Positions 46,426 to 54,729 of a DNA stretch of 64,000 bases are shown here, piece by piece (within the stretch, counting starts at the first letter, position 1; each line of letters begins with the position of its first letter). The DNA comes from Labrys sedimenti (lineage in GTDB: Bacteria; Pseudomonadota; Alphaproteobacteria; Rhizobiales; Labraceae). The position numbers and the translations under genes were made by a program. Under the pieces are notes generated by a model, which saw only the letters and a list, made by a program, of their open reading frames with translations, was not told the DNA's origin and did no database searches. Location of the stretch: contig NZ_JAXOUF010000007.1 in NCBI RefSeq assembly GCF_034424805.1, forward strand, positions 198,768 to 262,767. Direction: 5' to 3'.

Positions 46426-46896
46426 CTATGTCACCTTTTTCCTTCTGCCCTGGTTTGAAGCGGGAGGAGGTGGTGGTTCGCTCTTGGCTTTAGCCTTGTG
46501 ACGTTGTTTGCCGAGACCAAGTTCCCTTGCGAGGCGAGACCGCTCGGCCGAATAATTCGGCGCGACCATGGGATAATCCCCGGGCAACCCCCACCTTTCC
46601 CGATATTGCGCGGGCGTCAGATCATAGGCGGCCCGCAAATGCCGGGCCAGAGATTTGAATCTGAGGCCGTCCTCCAGACAGACCACGTAATCGGGCGTAA
46701 TGGATTTCTTGATCGGAACGGCGGGCCTTAGCAGAGTGTCCGCCTCGGCCGGTTTGGGATTATTCAGGCTGGCAAGGCTTCCATGGACTGCAAGGATCAG
46801 CTCGGCCACAAAAGTGGTGTCGATCTGATTGTTGGCGACGTAAGCCGAAACGATGTCGACGGTCAGATGCAGCAGACCTGTGTCTTCCTCGAGCAT
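46426..46896 (-). CDS. MucR/Ros-family transcriptional regulator
   Basis: A 156-residue protein. 'LTVDIVSAYVANNQIDTTFVAELILAVHGSLASL' is the conserved N-terminal oligomerisation region. 'DYVVCLEDGLRFKSLARHLRAAYDLTPAQYRERWGLPGDYPMVAPNYSAERSRLARELGLGK' is the MucR/Ros DNA-binding domain. The zinc site is incomplete: a Cys is present in 'VVCLEDG', but the last His of the usual R-H-L-x-x-H-H/Y segment is replaced (RHLRAAY), as in zinc-free Ros-like proteins of rhizobia. The C terminus has a Lys- and Pro-rich tail. MucR proteins act as H-NS-like binders of AT-rich DNA and control exopolysaccharide and surface genes; the AT-rich surface-gene region directly beyond it is a natural target. Confidence 0.9.
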   Translation of the reverse strand: MLEEDTGLLHLTVDIVSAYVANNQIDTTFVAELILAVHGSLASLNNPKPAEADTLLRPAVPIKKSITPDYVVCLEDGLRFKSLARHLRAAYDLTPAQYRERWGLPGDYPMVAPNYSAERSRLARELGLGKQRHKAKAKSEPPPPPASNQGRRKKVT

Positions 46897-47443
46897 GTTT
46901 ATTCATCTTCTTTCTATGTCGACGCCGAAGTGAATGACATTTCTCACTATTTATGCAGTATTGTCGTATCGACCCGGCTTCTTGGAAATTTTCCAGTTTT
47001 ATGCAAAGCTTAACTTAAGCGGTCACAAGCAACACCATCTTCGTGTTCCACAAATTTCCTCAATCTCCTGTACTTATGTGTAAATCAGAATAGCCGGGAG
47101 CCAGCGGAGAATATTCAATTTACATTCACGGTTCTCGGGCCCGGAACTATCTGCTTAAGGTGGGACACACTGTCCACGCCCATTCGCCAGGGACCGTGGC
47201 CCGCGACGCGCCTGTCATTCGGTGAACTCCACGGTGAGGCAGAAGGTGGTGCGACGCCACGCCATTGCTCGCCGTCGATGCCGAAACCGCGCCTCGTGAA
47301 CAGGCCGATCCGCTGCTTGAATTCAACGCGTGGCTTCGAGGTTATCCGCTGCAATAGACTCCGCCCGTCCTTTGTTCACAAGTGCATGCAACCATTTCTC
47401 CGAGCAAATGCCTTGAGCGCGGGAATTCAGTTCAATTCATATC
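46897..47443. other. Intergenic stretch upstream of mucR
   Basis: AT-rich DNA from 46897 to about 47100 probably holds the mucR promoter. The GC-rich part 47150-47355 contains a short plus-strand frame ending '...LLEFNAWLRGYPLQ' at 47355 that looks like the tail of a lost gene, but I cannot name it. Confidence 0.4.
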
Positions 47444-48118
47444 TTATGTATTTTGTGTCTCATCGAACATATGCCTTGTGAAATAGACAGTTTCCGTGCG
47501 GCTTCGTGCTTTGAGTTTCTGCATGATGTTATAAACGTGCACCTTCACTGTGTTTTCTTTTATGCGTAGCCTATCGGCAATGATCTTGTTTGGCTCGCCT
47601 TGTTGCAAGCATCTCAACACCGCCAATTGCCTTTTAGTAAATTGAGGCACCCCCTTGGGCTGTACCGCCGACACATGCGAGCGGCTTTGCCCCGGCAAAC
47701 ATTTGAAACTATCGGCTGGCACGAAGATGCCTCCAGCCCGAACGAGGTGAATTGCCGCCACCGCCACGGCAAGACTTGTGTCCGCCGGAATATATCCACG
47801 CGCGCCTTCCTCCAAAGCGCGGACGACTACTCTTGCCGAGACAACGCCGGAAAGAACGATGACCCAAGCGCCAGCGGCCACGCTCCGTATCGTCCTAATG
47901 TCAGCCATCAGTTGATATTGCCGCTTCTGCCCAGCGACATAGAGCAGAACAATCGGCCCTGCAGAACGAGGCTCCGTCCGCTTCCATGCGGAAATCGTTT
48001 CATAAGCACTGACACTAAAATCGCGACAACACTCAGCAACAATGGCCGAAATGTCTATCAAATTTGATTTTGATCGACCAATGGCAATAAGGTCTGATCC
48101 AAATTTCCTAATATTCAC
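47444..48118 (-). CDS. LuxR/NarL-type regulator with degenerate receiver domain (1)
   Basis: A 224-residue protein. The C-terminal helix-turn-helix (about 159-214) is a standard LuxR type: 'FTKRQLAVLRCLQQGEPNKIIADRLRIKENTVKVHVYNIMQKLKARSRTE'. The N-terminal half follows the receiver pattern of NarL proteins ('VRALEEGARGYIPADTSLAVAVAAIHLVRAGGIFVP') but lacks the acidic pair, has Tyr60 where the phospho-acceptor Asp should be ('PIVLLYVAG'), and lacks the conserved Lys. It is therefore unlikely to be controlled by phosphorylation. The start is GTG 48118 with GGTGAA upstream. A paralogue follows at 48.2 kb. Both sit in AT-rich DNA next to MucR. Confidence 0.85.
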   Translation of the reverse strand: MNIRKFGSDLIAIGRSKSNLIDISAIVAECCRDFSVSAYETISAWKRTEPRSAGPIVLLYVAGQKRQYQLMADIRTIRSVAAGAWVIVLSGVVSARVVVRALEEGARGYIPADTSLAVAVAAIHLVRAGGIFVPADSFKCLPGQSRSHVSAVQPKGVPQFTKRQLAVLRCLQQGEPNKIIADRLRIKENTVKVHVYNIMQKLKARSRTETVYFTRHMFDETQNT

Positions 48119-48157
48119 GAAAATTCACCAGCCCTCGCCCTTCTCACCATCCGCCAT

Positions 48158-48862
48158 TCAATATTTTCGGCACTCCAGCATATCGTTACGACTATCAGAT
48201 ATTTTGAAGAAAAATGATGACTGAAGCATTTCTTTCGATTTGTATGCAATAGCGGTTCTTGTATTCACACCCATCTTCTTCATAATGTTACGAATATGAA
48301 CTTTAATTGTAGCTTCTTTTATATTTAAATCTTGAGCTATATCAGCGTTGGATTTTCCACAACTAACACCCGCTATAATCTCAAATTGTCTTCGAGAAAT
48401 ATTGAATTTGTCTCTGGCTTTTGAACTAATCATCACGGGCTTATGCACAGGTACATCTTGCCGAAGTGACGAGATGGGCAAAAAACTACCTCCAACAATG
48501 ACCAATTGTATTGCCTTCAGGGCGATTTCAATACTTTGATCATTGGGAATATATGCCCTGACTCCTGCATTTATTGCTTCAATAATTCGAGATGGATTAC
48601 TATTGTCGGAAATAATTGCAATGCCAATATTTGGCTTTCGCGAGATTATTACACGAAGATCATCAAGAGTTACGCCTTGACCTATTTCAAATATAACCAG
48701 CAATGGGGACTGCCCGTGCCAATCACTAACGGCGTACCACTCGCGCAGATCCGAGAATGCCAAGATTGGAACGTTAGAAAACTCAGCGGCAAGAACCCGA
48801 CCGACGCAGTCACGCCAAAGCGCCAATGGACACACTAGAACGATCGTATCGACGGTAGACAT
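48158..48862 (-). CDS. LuxR/NarL-type regulator with degenerate receiver domain (2)
   Basis: A 234-residue protein with unusually AT-rich codons. The helix-turn-helix 'ISRRQFEIIAGVSCGKSNADIAQDLNIKEATIKVHIRNIMKKMGVNTRT' is intact. The receiver-like half ('VIFEIGQGVTLDDL', 'AIISDNSNPSRIIEAINAGVRAYIPNDQSIEIALKAIQLVIVGGSFLP') has Glu59 in place of the phospho-acceptor Asp and Asn in place of the conserved Lys. Asp-to-Glu changes often mimic the active state, so this could be a constitutively active regulator. ATG 48862 is preferred over GTG 48868 because of AAGGGG spacing. Its base composition differs sharply from most of the window. Confidence 0.85.
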   Translation of the reverse strand: MSTVDTIVLVCPLALWRDCVGRVLAAEFSNVPILAFSDLREWYAVSDWHGQSPLLVIFEIGQGVTLDDLRVIISRKPNIGIAIISDNSNPSRIIEAINAGVRAYIPNDQSIEIALKAIQLVIVGGSFLPISSLRQDVPVHKPVMISSKARDKFNISRRQFEIIAGVSCGKSNADIAQDLNIKEATIKVHIRNIMKKMGVNTRTAIAYKSKEMLQSSFFFKISDSRNDMLECRKY

Positions 48863-48989
48863 CCCCACGCCCCTTTGGATTAGCCACTCTTTACCAAACC
48901 TGCCCCACCTTAATATAAATCAATGATACGCAATAATAGATTTAATACAATTCCAATATATGAAGATAAAATATAATAATTATATAACG

Positions 48990-49418
48990 TTACGACATAA
49001 AGAACTCAAGAACGTCTATTCCGTCTCTTTTTGCCTTGCCATATAAATTCGGATATTCCTTCAAATTGGAAAAACAAGCCACTAATACTGGAGAATAGTA
49101 GTTGAGAATATGCTCATCTCGCAGGGCCTTTGCTGCCGTACCGTATCTAAACCAGGAAGCACGCTCCGCGATCATTTCAATGTCGTTTTCGCGCGCCCAT
49201 TTATTCGCTATTTTTCCAATACTGTCTTCTGCGGCGCATATTATGCGGAACGCCCTATACTTGTATTTTATTTTATCGAGATTTTTAAATATAGATTTTT
49301 CGTCTAAAAATCCAAAGCTTCCGCAAAGCACTATATTTTTTATACCAGAACCACTTATATGATACAAAGATCTCCTTGCATCATCATGTCTCGTAGCTAT
49401 GGCCGATATCTTGGTCAT
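48990..49418 (-). CDS. SLOG/DUF2493-like protein (hypothetical)
   Basis: About 142 residues. From residue 25 the sequence follows the Rossmann-like SLOG/DUF2493 (YspA) pattern: 'IKNIVLCGSFGFLDEKSIFKNLDKIK', 'IICAAEDSIGKIANKWARENDIEMI', 'WFRYGTAAKALRDEHILNYYSPVLVACF' and 'NLYGKAKRDGIDVLEFF'. In typical members these are V-x-G-G/S-R-x-F-x-D, G-A-x-G-A-D-x-L-A, the 'AdW..yG.aAg..RN' segment and the last strand. The usual Gly-rich loop and the Asn of RN are changed here (RDE), so ligand binding may differ. SLOG proteins bind nucleotide-derived ligands and often occur in defence or stress loci. The start is uncertain: ATG 49418 or 49427; the frame is open further upstream but in DNA of different composition. 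Confidence 0.5.
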   Translation of the reverse strand: MTKISAIATRHDDARRSLYHISGSGIKNIVLCGSFGFLDEKSIFKNLDKIKYKYRAFRIICAAEDSIGKIANKWARENDIEMIAERASWFRYGTAAKALRDEHILNYYSPVLVACFSNLKEYPNLYGKAKRDGIDVLEFFMS

Positions 49419-49810
49419 AGGCGGCATGTCACCCACAAGCGCCCGCCCCCATCTGCACTTGCGCGTTGACTTTTCGCTGCGTCTGCCTGGCGCGGAACTA
49501 TTTGCAAAGAGGTTGCCCCTTTTTGGTGCCGACGCCGGTGACATCTCGCAATGCAACTATCGGACCCAATGTGAAGTTTGGAGCCACCGATATTGCCCCA
49601 CCTTTACGATGGAACTCATTACATTAACCGCGATTACTGGGACCCTTATATCGAATATATATCAGACCATATTTTCTCTTGTTATTCTATACAATCTCAG
49701 TAACTGTCAAATCCTGTCACTTGTTGCCATCGATGTATATTTCATATCGCATCGATATCCGCCTTGGCTTTGTAAAACCGGTTATTCCCAAAGAGATAAG
49801 CGCGCACCTT
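49419..49810. other. Intergenic stretch with a Pho-box-like direct repeat
   Basis: No gene is recognised. CTGTCA occurs at 49706-49711 and again at 49716-49721, exactly ten bases apart, resembling the direct repeats bound by PhoB/OmpR-type regulators (classical Pho boxes repeat every 11 bases). The stretch lies between a PhoB-type regulator gene and the SLOG-like gene. Confidence 0.35.
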
Positions 49811-50527
49811 TTACTCGGTGAAGGTAAAGCCCAGGCCGCGAATGGCATGCAGGGGTAGGAGCATGTTGGATTTCTTGGCCCTCCGGCGCAGGCGGCTTAC
49901 GATGGTGTCAAGGTGGGCATAGTTGAAGTCGTAGACGTCAGCGCCCATGGCTTCGACCAGCGTGCTCCTCTCGACAGTGTTGCCGCGCTCCCTGAACAGG
50001 CACCCCAAAAGGCGTTGCTCGGAGACGGTCAGGCGCAGGCGGTGCCCCAGACCGTCAGTGAGCGTCCACCCCCCTTCCACCAGGGCCCACCTTGGAACCT
50101 GAGGCGGAGCAGGCACCTTGCGATGCCTGTTGAGACGATTGTGGAGTGCCACCACGGTGGCGCCCAGTTCCCGAACATCGATAGGCTTCACCAGGTAGAC
50201 GTCCGCGCCTTTCTCAAGACCGACGATCCGGTCGTCGATAGACCCCCTGGCCGTGGCTATGATGATTCCGACCGATTGCGATGTCCGCAAATGGGCCACT
50301 ATCGACAGGCCGTCTTCATCTTGCAGGCCAATGTCGAGGATAACGATCTCGGGGGGCGTGGCGGCATAGGCTCGGTACAGGGCGGCAGCGCTGCCAAACC
50401 CACGTATGTTCAAGCCCAGTTTGGATAGGCCCAACACCATCTCTTCGCGAAAATCCTCGTCGTCATCAACAAGATAAACGAGAGGAGCAATCGCGACATC
50501 GCCCTGCTTAGCGTCTCCAGCGGACAT
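49811..50527 (-). CDS. PhoB/OmpR-type response regulator (copy 1)
   Basis: A 238-residue regulator. The receiver (about 15-125) has the acidic triad 'YLVDDDEDF', phospho-acceptor Asp65 in 'VILDIGLQDEDG', Thr in 'IIIATARGS' and Lys in 'VYLVKPID'. The winged-helix part (about 145-238) includes 'LTVSEQRLLGCLFRERGNTVERSTLVEAMG' and 'LDTIVSRLRRRAKKSNMLLPLHAIRGLGFTF'. ATG 50527 follows AAGGGAC. It is nearly the same protein as the one at 60.5 kb, on the same strand. That copy faces a histidine kinase while this one has no kinase beside it, so cross-talk with that kinase is likely. Confidence 0.92.
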   Translation of the reverse strand: MSAGDAKQGDVAIAPLVYLVDDDEDFREEMVLGLSKLGLNIRGFGSAAALYRAYAATPPEIVILDIGLQDEDGLSIVAHLRTSQSVGIIIATARGSIDDRIVGLEKGADVYLVKPIDVRELGATVVALHNRLNRHRKVPAPPQVPRWALVEGGWTLTDGLGHRLRLTVSEQRLLGCLFRERGNTVERSTLVEAMGADVYDFNYAHLDTIVSRLRRRAKKSNMLLPLHAIRGLGFTFTE

Positions 50528-51666
50528 CAATGTCCCTTCTATGCGGCAACTTCGTAATTCCCCGTCAAAAGGCCGTTTTTAAATCGCCAAGAAAGAAAAA
50601 AAATAAATGCATTTTCGCCATTCATTAGAATTAATAATTTATTGTATTTCTATTTTTTAATATTGGCATCTACTCCTTCCACTTTAAATCTAAAAATATT
50701 CCATATTACTTTAGGATTCCTACTTATTAACTATGCCACCTACAATCTTCGTCGTCCGAAGCACTTTTGCTTCGTTCGAATGGAAGGTTGCTGAAATAAA
50801 TCGTATCCATTCCGGGCTCAATGATCCTGGTGCCGTGATTAATGACGCCGATGCGTAAGCAGGAGTCCAAGCAAGCACTGTTCACCGACATAAAATCACC
50901 GCCACTATTTGGACAAGAAACTCGGAATTCGTGTTTCCAAGAGGAGCAGTTACCGCCCACCCGGGCGCAATTGCCGCTTAATCACGGCCACGCCAAACCT
51001 CACACGTAAAGCAGCCACTAAACTACCAACCGAATACGCTGCGGCAGCGGCAATAACTGACGCAATTCTGGGCATGAAACAGAAAAATATGCGCAACACT
51101 CTGAAATAGTTTTGCAATTTATATCAGTTACTCCAAACATACAGTTAAATTTCGGAGCTAAACTAGGATTTTTATTCATGGAATTTTTCCAAAAAAACGT
51201 ATTTTTTTAGCCTTTAGAGGGATATTGGAGGTTATATTCTCAAAAAAATCTTCACAATCGCACTAAATGACACATTCTGTCATATGATGTACCTTAATTA
51301 CACAATCCCGACGTGCATTTGATCAATAGAGATTCGCCTGGGGCGCTCTTTCAAATCGCCTCCATGGTGGCTGAGGAAACTCAGCGATGATCTTGAGCCA
51401 CTCACTGCAGTCGTGGCGTTGGTTTATTTTTGCGCTAAACAGTGAAGCTGGGAACGCCCATGTAGTGATGAGAGCTCGATAACCGGAACACGATAGCAAC
51501 TGGCACAGGATACGCCCCAACTATCGCATGGAAGAAGCGATCTGGAATCAATTCTCAATAATAATTTCGAGTCTACAGCTTTACTTTCGACGTCATATAG
51601 AATATTTTTTGATACTCTACGGCCAATTCAACAAGAGAATCGAAACTATTTCGGAAGCGAGAAAAT
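50528..51666. other. Long AT-rich stretch without a recognised gene
   Basis: More than 1.1 kb of mostly AT-rich DNA. Short frames exist (for example minus-strand 50727-50960 and 51323-51520) but none has a known match or start context. TGACA-N5-TGTCA at 51268-51282 is an inverted repeat. A GC-richer island at about 51310-51520 looks like leftover coding DNA. The final bases carry the ribosome site of the transpeptidase gene. AT-rich blocks like this are typical binding regions for MucR-type silencers. Confidence 0.45.
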
Positions 51667-52293
51667 ATGGTGGTTTCTTTGATGCGTCTTCTCGCTTCGG
51701 TAGCTGCTGGCGCTGTATTGGTGAGCTGCGCTTCCAATATGGCGGCAACAACATCGCAAACGGCGTCCGGTCCGTTGGTAGCAAGTGGGTTGTCGCAACG
51801 TGATGCTCGTTTCCTGGCGTTGCTGCCCAATGCAAAAACCAACCCGGCCTACGCACGAACGGTTGTTGACAGTCCCACCAAGGCCCCCCCGGGCACGATC
51901 GTCGTCGATGCACAGAGGCACCTGCTGTATTTCACCCTGCCGGACGGCAAGGCAATTCGTTATGTCGTGTCGACCGGACGTAACGGATTTGCCTGGAGGG
52001 GCGCGGTCTATGTCAATCATCAGGCCGAATGGCCGGATTGGAATCCGCCAAGTGAAATGCGCGGCAGGGATCCTCGCGTGAAGAAAACCGTTGGCGGGCC
52101 CGAAAATCCGCTTGGAGCCCGGGCGCTCTATCTCTACGCGAATGGAGCGGACACTCTTTATCGCATCCACGGCACCAATGATCCCTTCAGTATCGGCATG
52201 CCGGTTTCTTCGGGATGCATTCGCATGAGCAATGCCGACATCATCGATCTTGCCAGCCGCGTTCCCAATGGAACGCGTGTCATGGTGTATTGA
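51667..52293 (+). CDS. L,D-transpeptidase (YkuD domain) lipoprotein
   Basis: A 208-residue protein. 'LLASVAAGAVLVSCAS' near residue 8-22 is a signal peptide with lipobox (V-S-C), so it is probably anchored in the outer or inner membrane. The YkuD domain spans about 70-208: 'TIVVDAQRHLLYFTLPDGKAIRYVVSTGR', 'YRIHGTNDP' (His) and 'VSSGCIRMSNADIIDLASRV' with catalytic Cys184. Such enzymes make 3-3 peptidoglycan crosslinks or attach proteins to peptidoglycan; alphaproteobacterial members can link beta-barrel proteins to the cell wall. That is relevant here because two barrel proteins are encoded nearby. ATG 51667 follows GGAAGCGAG. Confidence 0.9.
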   Translation: MVVSLMRLLASVAAGAVLVSCASNMAATTSQTASGPLVASGLSQRDARFLALLPNAKTNPAYARTVVDSPTKAPPGTIVVDAQRHLLYFTLPDGKAIRYVVSTGRNGFAWRGAVYVNHQAEWPDWNPPSEMRGRDPRVKKTVGGPENPLGARALYLYANGADTLYRIHGTNDPFSIGMPVSSGCIRMSNADIIDLASRVPNGTRVMVY

Positions 52294-52300
52294 GTGGCAT

Positions 52301-52322
52301 AAGCGGAGTTATATTTCCGCTT
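52301..52322. terminator. Hairpin between convergent genes
   Basis: AAGCGGA (52301-52307) pairs with TCCGCTT (52316-52322) just after the transpeptidase stop. The DUF6065 gene ends at 52417 on the opposite strand, so it may serve both as a weak terminator. Confidence 0.45.
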
Positions 52323-52416
52323 GGACATTTGATGGCCGCATCTCAGGTGGCGGCAATTGCCTTTGAATGAACGCCGGCGGATTGTGCGGAACGTTCCTCT
52401 TTCAAGTTTTGCAGGC

Positions 52417-53457
52417 TTACTTCTTAGGTTTGGACGTCTTCCCAGTCCTGCCCGTTTGGGAACCACTCCCGGAAGGCGCCTTCTTGCTGCGCGGCGACTT
52501 CGCCGGCTTTTCCAATCGAGCATGCGAAGGCTCGGCACTCTTTGGCGGTTGCGTTGGCTCGTGCGGGGGCATGCCGAAGACGGACTGGAAACTTGGAAAG
52601 GCCTGGCGCATCACGATAGCCGGCACCGGTTTCTCGCTCTCGAACGCCGGCGTCACCTGGGCGGTCATCTCAGCAATGTCGCTCCCTTCGAGCTTGTCGG
52701 CAGGAACCGGCGGCTTGAGACTACGCTTGGTGCGGTGATCCCCGTCGGCGACCGTCCGTCCGCTTGGGGACTTGCCGACGAGATAGTTCTTCTGCCATTT
52801 CTGCTCCAAGGTGATCGGATCTCCCTGGGCAAGGCCGATATTGAACTTGGTGCGCTCGCTGAGCCAGAGTTTGTATTCCCTCTCCAGCTGGGGTTCGTCC
52901 GCGAGCGGGCGAGTGACCGGCTGAACGCTCTCGATCGGCAGGCTCGGCACCAGCGTAATAAAGCAGAACGGCTCGTCCTTGGCGAAATAGACCGTGCCCG
53001 GTTCGGTGAACTTCCAGTTCATCGTGAAGGTGAAGGGCACCCAGCTGGTTTCCACCAAACCGTCGAGCGCCTGGATGCCGTGCTTGAGGCGATTGGGCGC
53101 ACCGCGCGCCCACGTCATCCATCCCGGCGGCGTGCGGAAAAGATAGCCCGGGTGAAATGTGATAATGCCATGGCCGAAACCGAGGGACACGTGGTGCATG
53201 GGCGCCCGAGGATCGTCCGGACGCAGGATCACCTCGTCCTTGCCGTTGAGCCCCGTCCAACTTGCCCAGAAGCCGGTTGGATTCAAAAGCTCCCATCCGG
53301 TGGTGTTGGCGATGGTCAAGGGCGTGCAGCGATAGGCAAAACGCTGGTTGGTGAAATCCATCCAATCGCGCTCGGCCGTACCCGGTACGAGACGAGGCGG
53401 ATTTGATATCACGGAAAAGCACTGCAGTTGCGGTGCGCTGATCGCCAGATCACTCAT
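52417..53457 (-). CDS. DUF6065 family protein with a basic low-complexity tail
   Basis: A 346-residue protein without signal peptide. Residues 1-240 match DUF6065-type proteins and align with the protein encoded just upstream ('YRCTPLTIANTTGWELLNPTGFWASW', 'GHGIITFHPGYLFRTPPGW', 'WVPFTFTMNWKFTEPG', 'FITLVPSLPIESVQPVTRPL', 'WQKNYLVGKSPSGRTVADGDHR'). The last about 100 residues are Pro/Ser/Lys-rich and end in a strongly basic stretch, absent from its neighbour. The family has no established activity; fixed Trp, His and Arg residues suggest a binding pocket. It is nine bases downstream of its paralogue, so the two are co-transcribed. Confidence 0.75.
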   Translation of the reverse strand: MSDLAISAPQLQCFSVISNPPRLVPGTAERDWMDFTNQRFAYRCTPLTIANTTGWELLNPTGFWASWTGLNGKDEVILRPDDPRAPMHHVSLGFGHGIITFHPGYLFRTPPGWMTWARGAPNRLKHGIQALDGLVETSWVPFTFTMNWKFTEPGTVYFAKDEPFCFITLVPSLPIESVQPVTRPLADEPQLEREYKLWLSERTKFNIGLAQGDPITLEQKWQKNYLVGKSPSGRTVADGDHRTKRSLKPPVPADKLEGSDIAEMTAQVTPAFESEKPVPAIVMRQAFPSFQSVFGMPPHEPTQPPKSAEPSHARLEKPAKSPRSKKAPSGSGSQTGRTGKTSKPKK

Positions 53458-53466
53458 GCGGCGCTC

Positions 53467-54237
53467 TCACTTCGGGCCATGGTTCACGGGGCAGCCAAAG
53501 ACGGGCTGGTTGAGCCCCCGCTTGACGCGATGATCGGCATCGGCGACGCTTTTTCCCGACGGTGACTTGCCTGTCAAATAGTTCTTCTGCCATTTCTGGT
53601 CGCCCGCGAGAGGATCTCCGGCGTCCTTGGCCGCGCTGAATTTGGTGCGTTCGCTCGCCCACATGAGATATTCCCTGTGCAAACCGGGCTCTTCTTCAAG
53701 CGGGCGGATGACCGGCTGGACATCCTCGATCGTCACGGCGGGCATCAGGGTCAGGAAGCAGAAGGGCTCGTCCTTCTCGAAATGCACCGTACAGGGCCGC
53801 GTGAATCGCCAATTCATGGTGAAGGTGAAGGGCAGCCAATTCGTTTCCACCACCCCATCGAGCGGGTGGATGCCGTCCTTGAAACGATTCGGCGAGCCAC
53901 GAACCCAGACGACCCACCCCGGATCGGTGCGGAAGAGATAGCCGGGGTGAAAACTGATGATGCCGTGGCCGAAGAAGAAACCAGTCTGATGCAATTTCTC
54001 GCCGGGGACGTGTGGGCGTAAAATGATGTCGTTGCGGCCGTTGCCACCGGTCCAGGTCGCCGAGAAGCCCGATGGATTCAGCAGTTCCCAGCCGGTCGCA
54101 TTGGCGATGGCCAAAGGCGTGCAGCGATAGGCATAGTGATCGCTTGTCCGATCCATCCACTCGCGCTCGCTGCGAGCGGCGACCAGTCGCGCAGGATTGG
54201 GATGGATGGAAAAGCCTTCGAGCTTCGGCGCCTGCAT
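53467..54237 (-). CDS. DUF6065 family protein
   Basis: A 256-residue protein. 'YRCTPLAIANATGWELLNPSGFSATWTGGNGRNDIILRP', 'FGHGIISFHPGYLFRTDPGWVVWVRGSPN', 'WLPFTFTMNWRFTRPCTVHFEKDEPFCFLTLMP' and 'WQKNYLTGKSPSGKSVADADHRVKRGLNQP' are shared with the next gene, so the pair is a tandem duplication that has diverged. It has no membrane segments or signal peptide. The function is not known to me. It is the first gene of a two-gene operon. Confidence 0.75.
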   Translation of the reverse strand: MQAPKLEGFSIHPNPARLVAARSEREWMDRTSDHYAYRCTPLAIANATGWELLNPSGFSATWTGGNGRNDIILRPHVPGEKLHQTGFFFGHGIISFHPGYLFRTDPGWVVWVRGSPNRFKDGIHPLDGVVETNWLPFTFTMNWRFTRPCTVHFEKDEPFCFLTLMPAVTIEDVQPVIRPLEEEPGLHREYLMWASERTKFSAAKDAGDPLAGDQKWQKNYLTGKSPSGKSVADADHRVKRGLNQPVFGCPVNHGPK

Positions 54238-54729
54238 GGTGAAGATTCCGGTTGACTATGTCGTCTGGCTCGAAACCAAGGATCGGATCGAGAATTGGAG
54301 CGGGGCTCAACAACCTTGAAGCGCCCAATAACTAGGCTACCTGCGCATTCCGGACACCATTCAACGAGAAGCAATGCCTTTACGCCGGACAAGTGGCTCG
54401 CGACGATCGGCCTCCCAGCCAGTTCAAGATCTCGCGTCTAAAGCACATCCGGTCATGCACATCAACTCAGTGGCCGCCCGGCAACTTCAACGCCGCCGCG
54501 GTGCGTAAGGGGGACCGAAATGGGAAAGCCGCACAGTGCCACCGACTCGCCTCTGCACCAGCTGGACCTCCAGAACACCTGTTCGGAATTTGTGCGATCT
54601 TGTACCGATCCGCCCTTCGAAAGGCCTCGGGAATAGCGCCCGCTCTCCCGAAGCCTCCTCCGGTCACGGGCGGCTCTTTTGCGAGCCACCCGATCATTGA
54701 TATTGATCGATCTTCTTGGATCAGCCCTC
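54238..54729. other. Intergenic stretch with a terminator-like hairpin
   Basis: No gene was recognised. CGGGCGGCTC (54667-54676) pairs with GAGCCACCCG (54683-54692) around a six-base loop, 38 bases beyond the end of the collagen-tailed gene; it may terminate that minus-strand transcript. The promoter of the DUF6065 pair should lie near 54240-54320. Confidence 0.5.
54667..54692 (-). terminator. Hairpin terminator candidate downstream of the collagen-tailed gene
   Basis: A ten-base stem with one G-U pair and loop GCAAAA on the minus strand, without a clear U run. Confidence 0.4.

Noticed and set aside
49419..49556. Upstream extension of the SLOG-like gene
   Set aside because: This part is GC-rich and low-complexity, unlike the AT-rich body; internal ATG starts fit the domain better.
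50727..50960. 77-codon minus-strand frame in the AT-rich stretch
   Set aside because: No known match, weak start and neighbouring DNA of the same composition; could be real, but unsupported.
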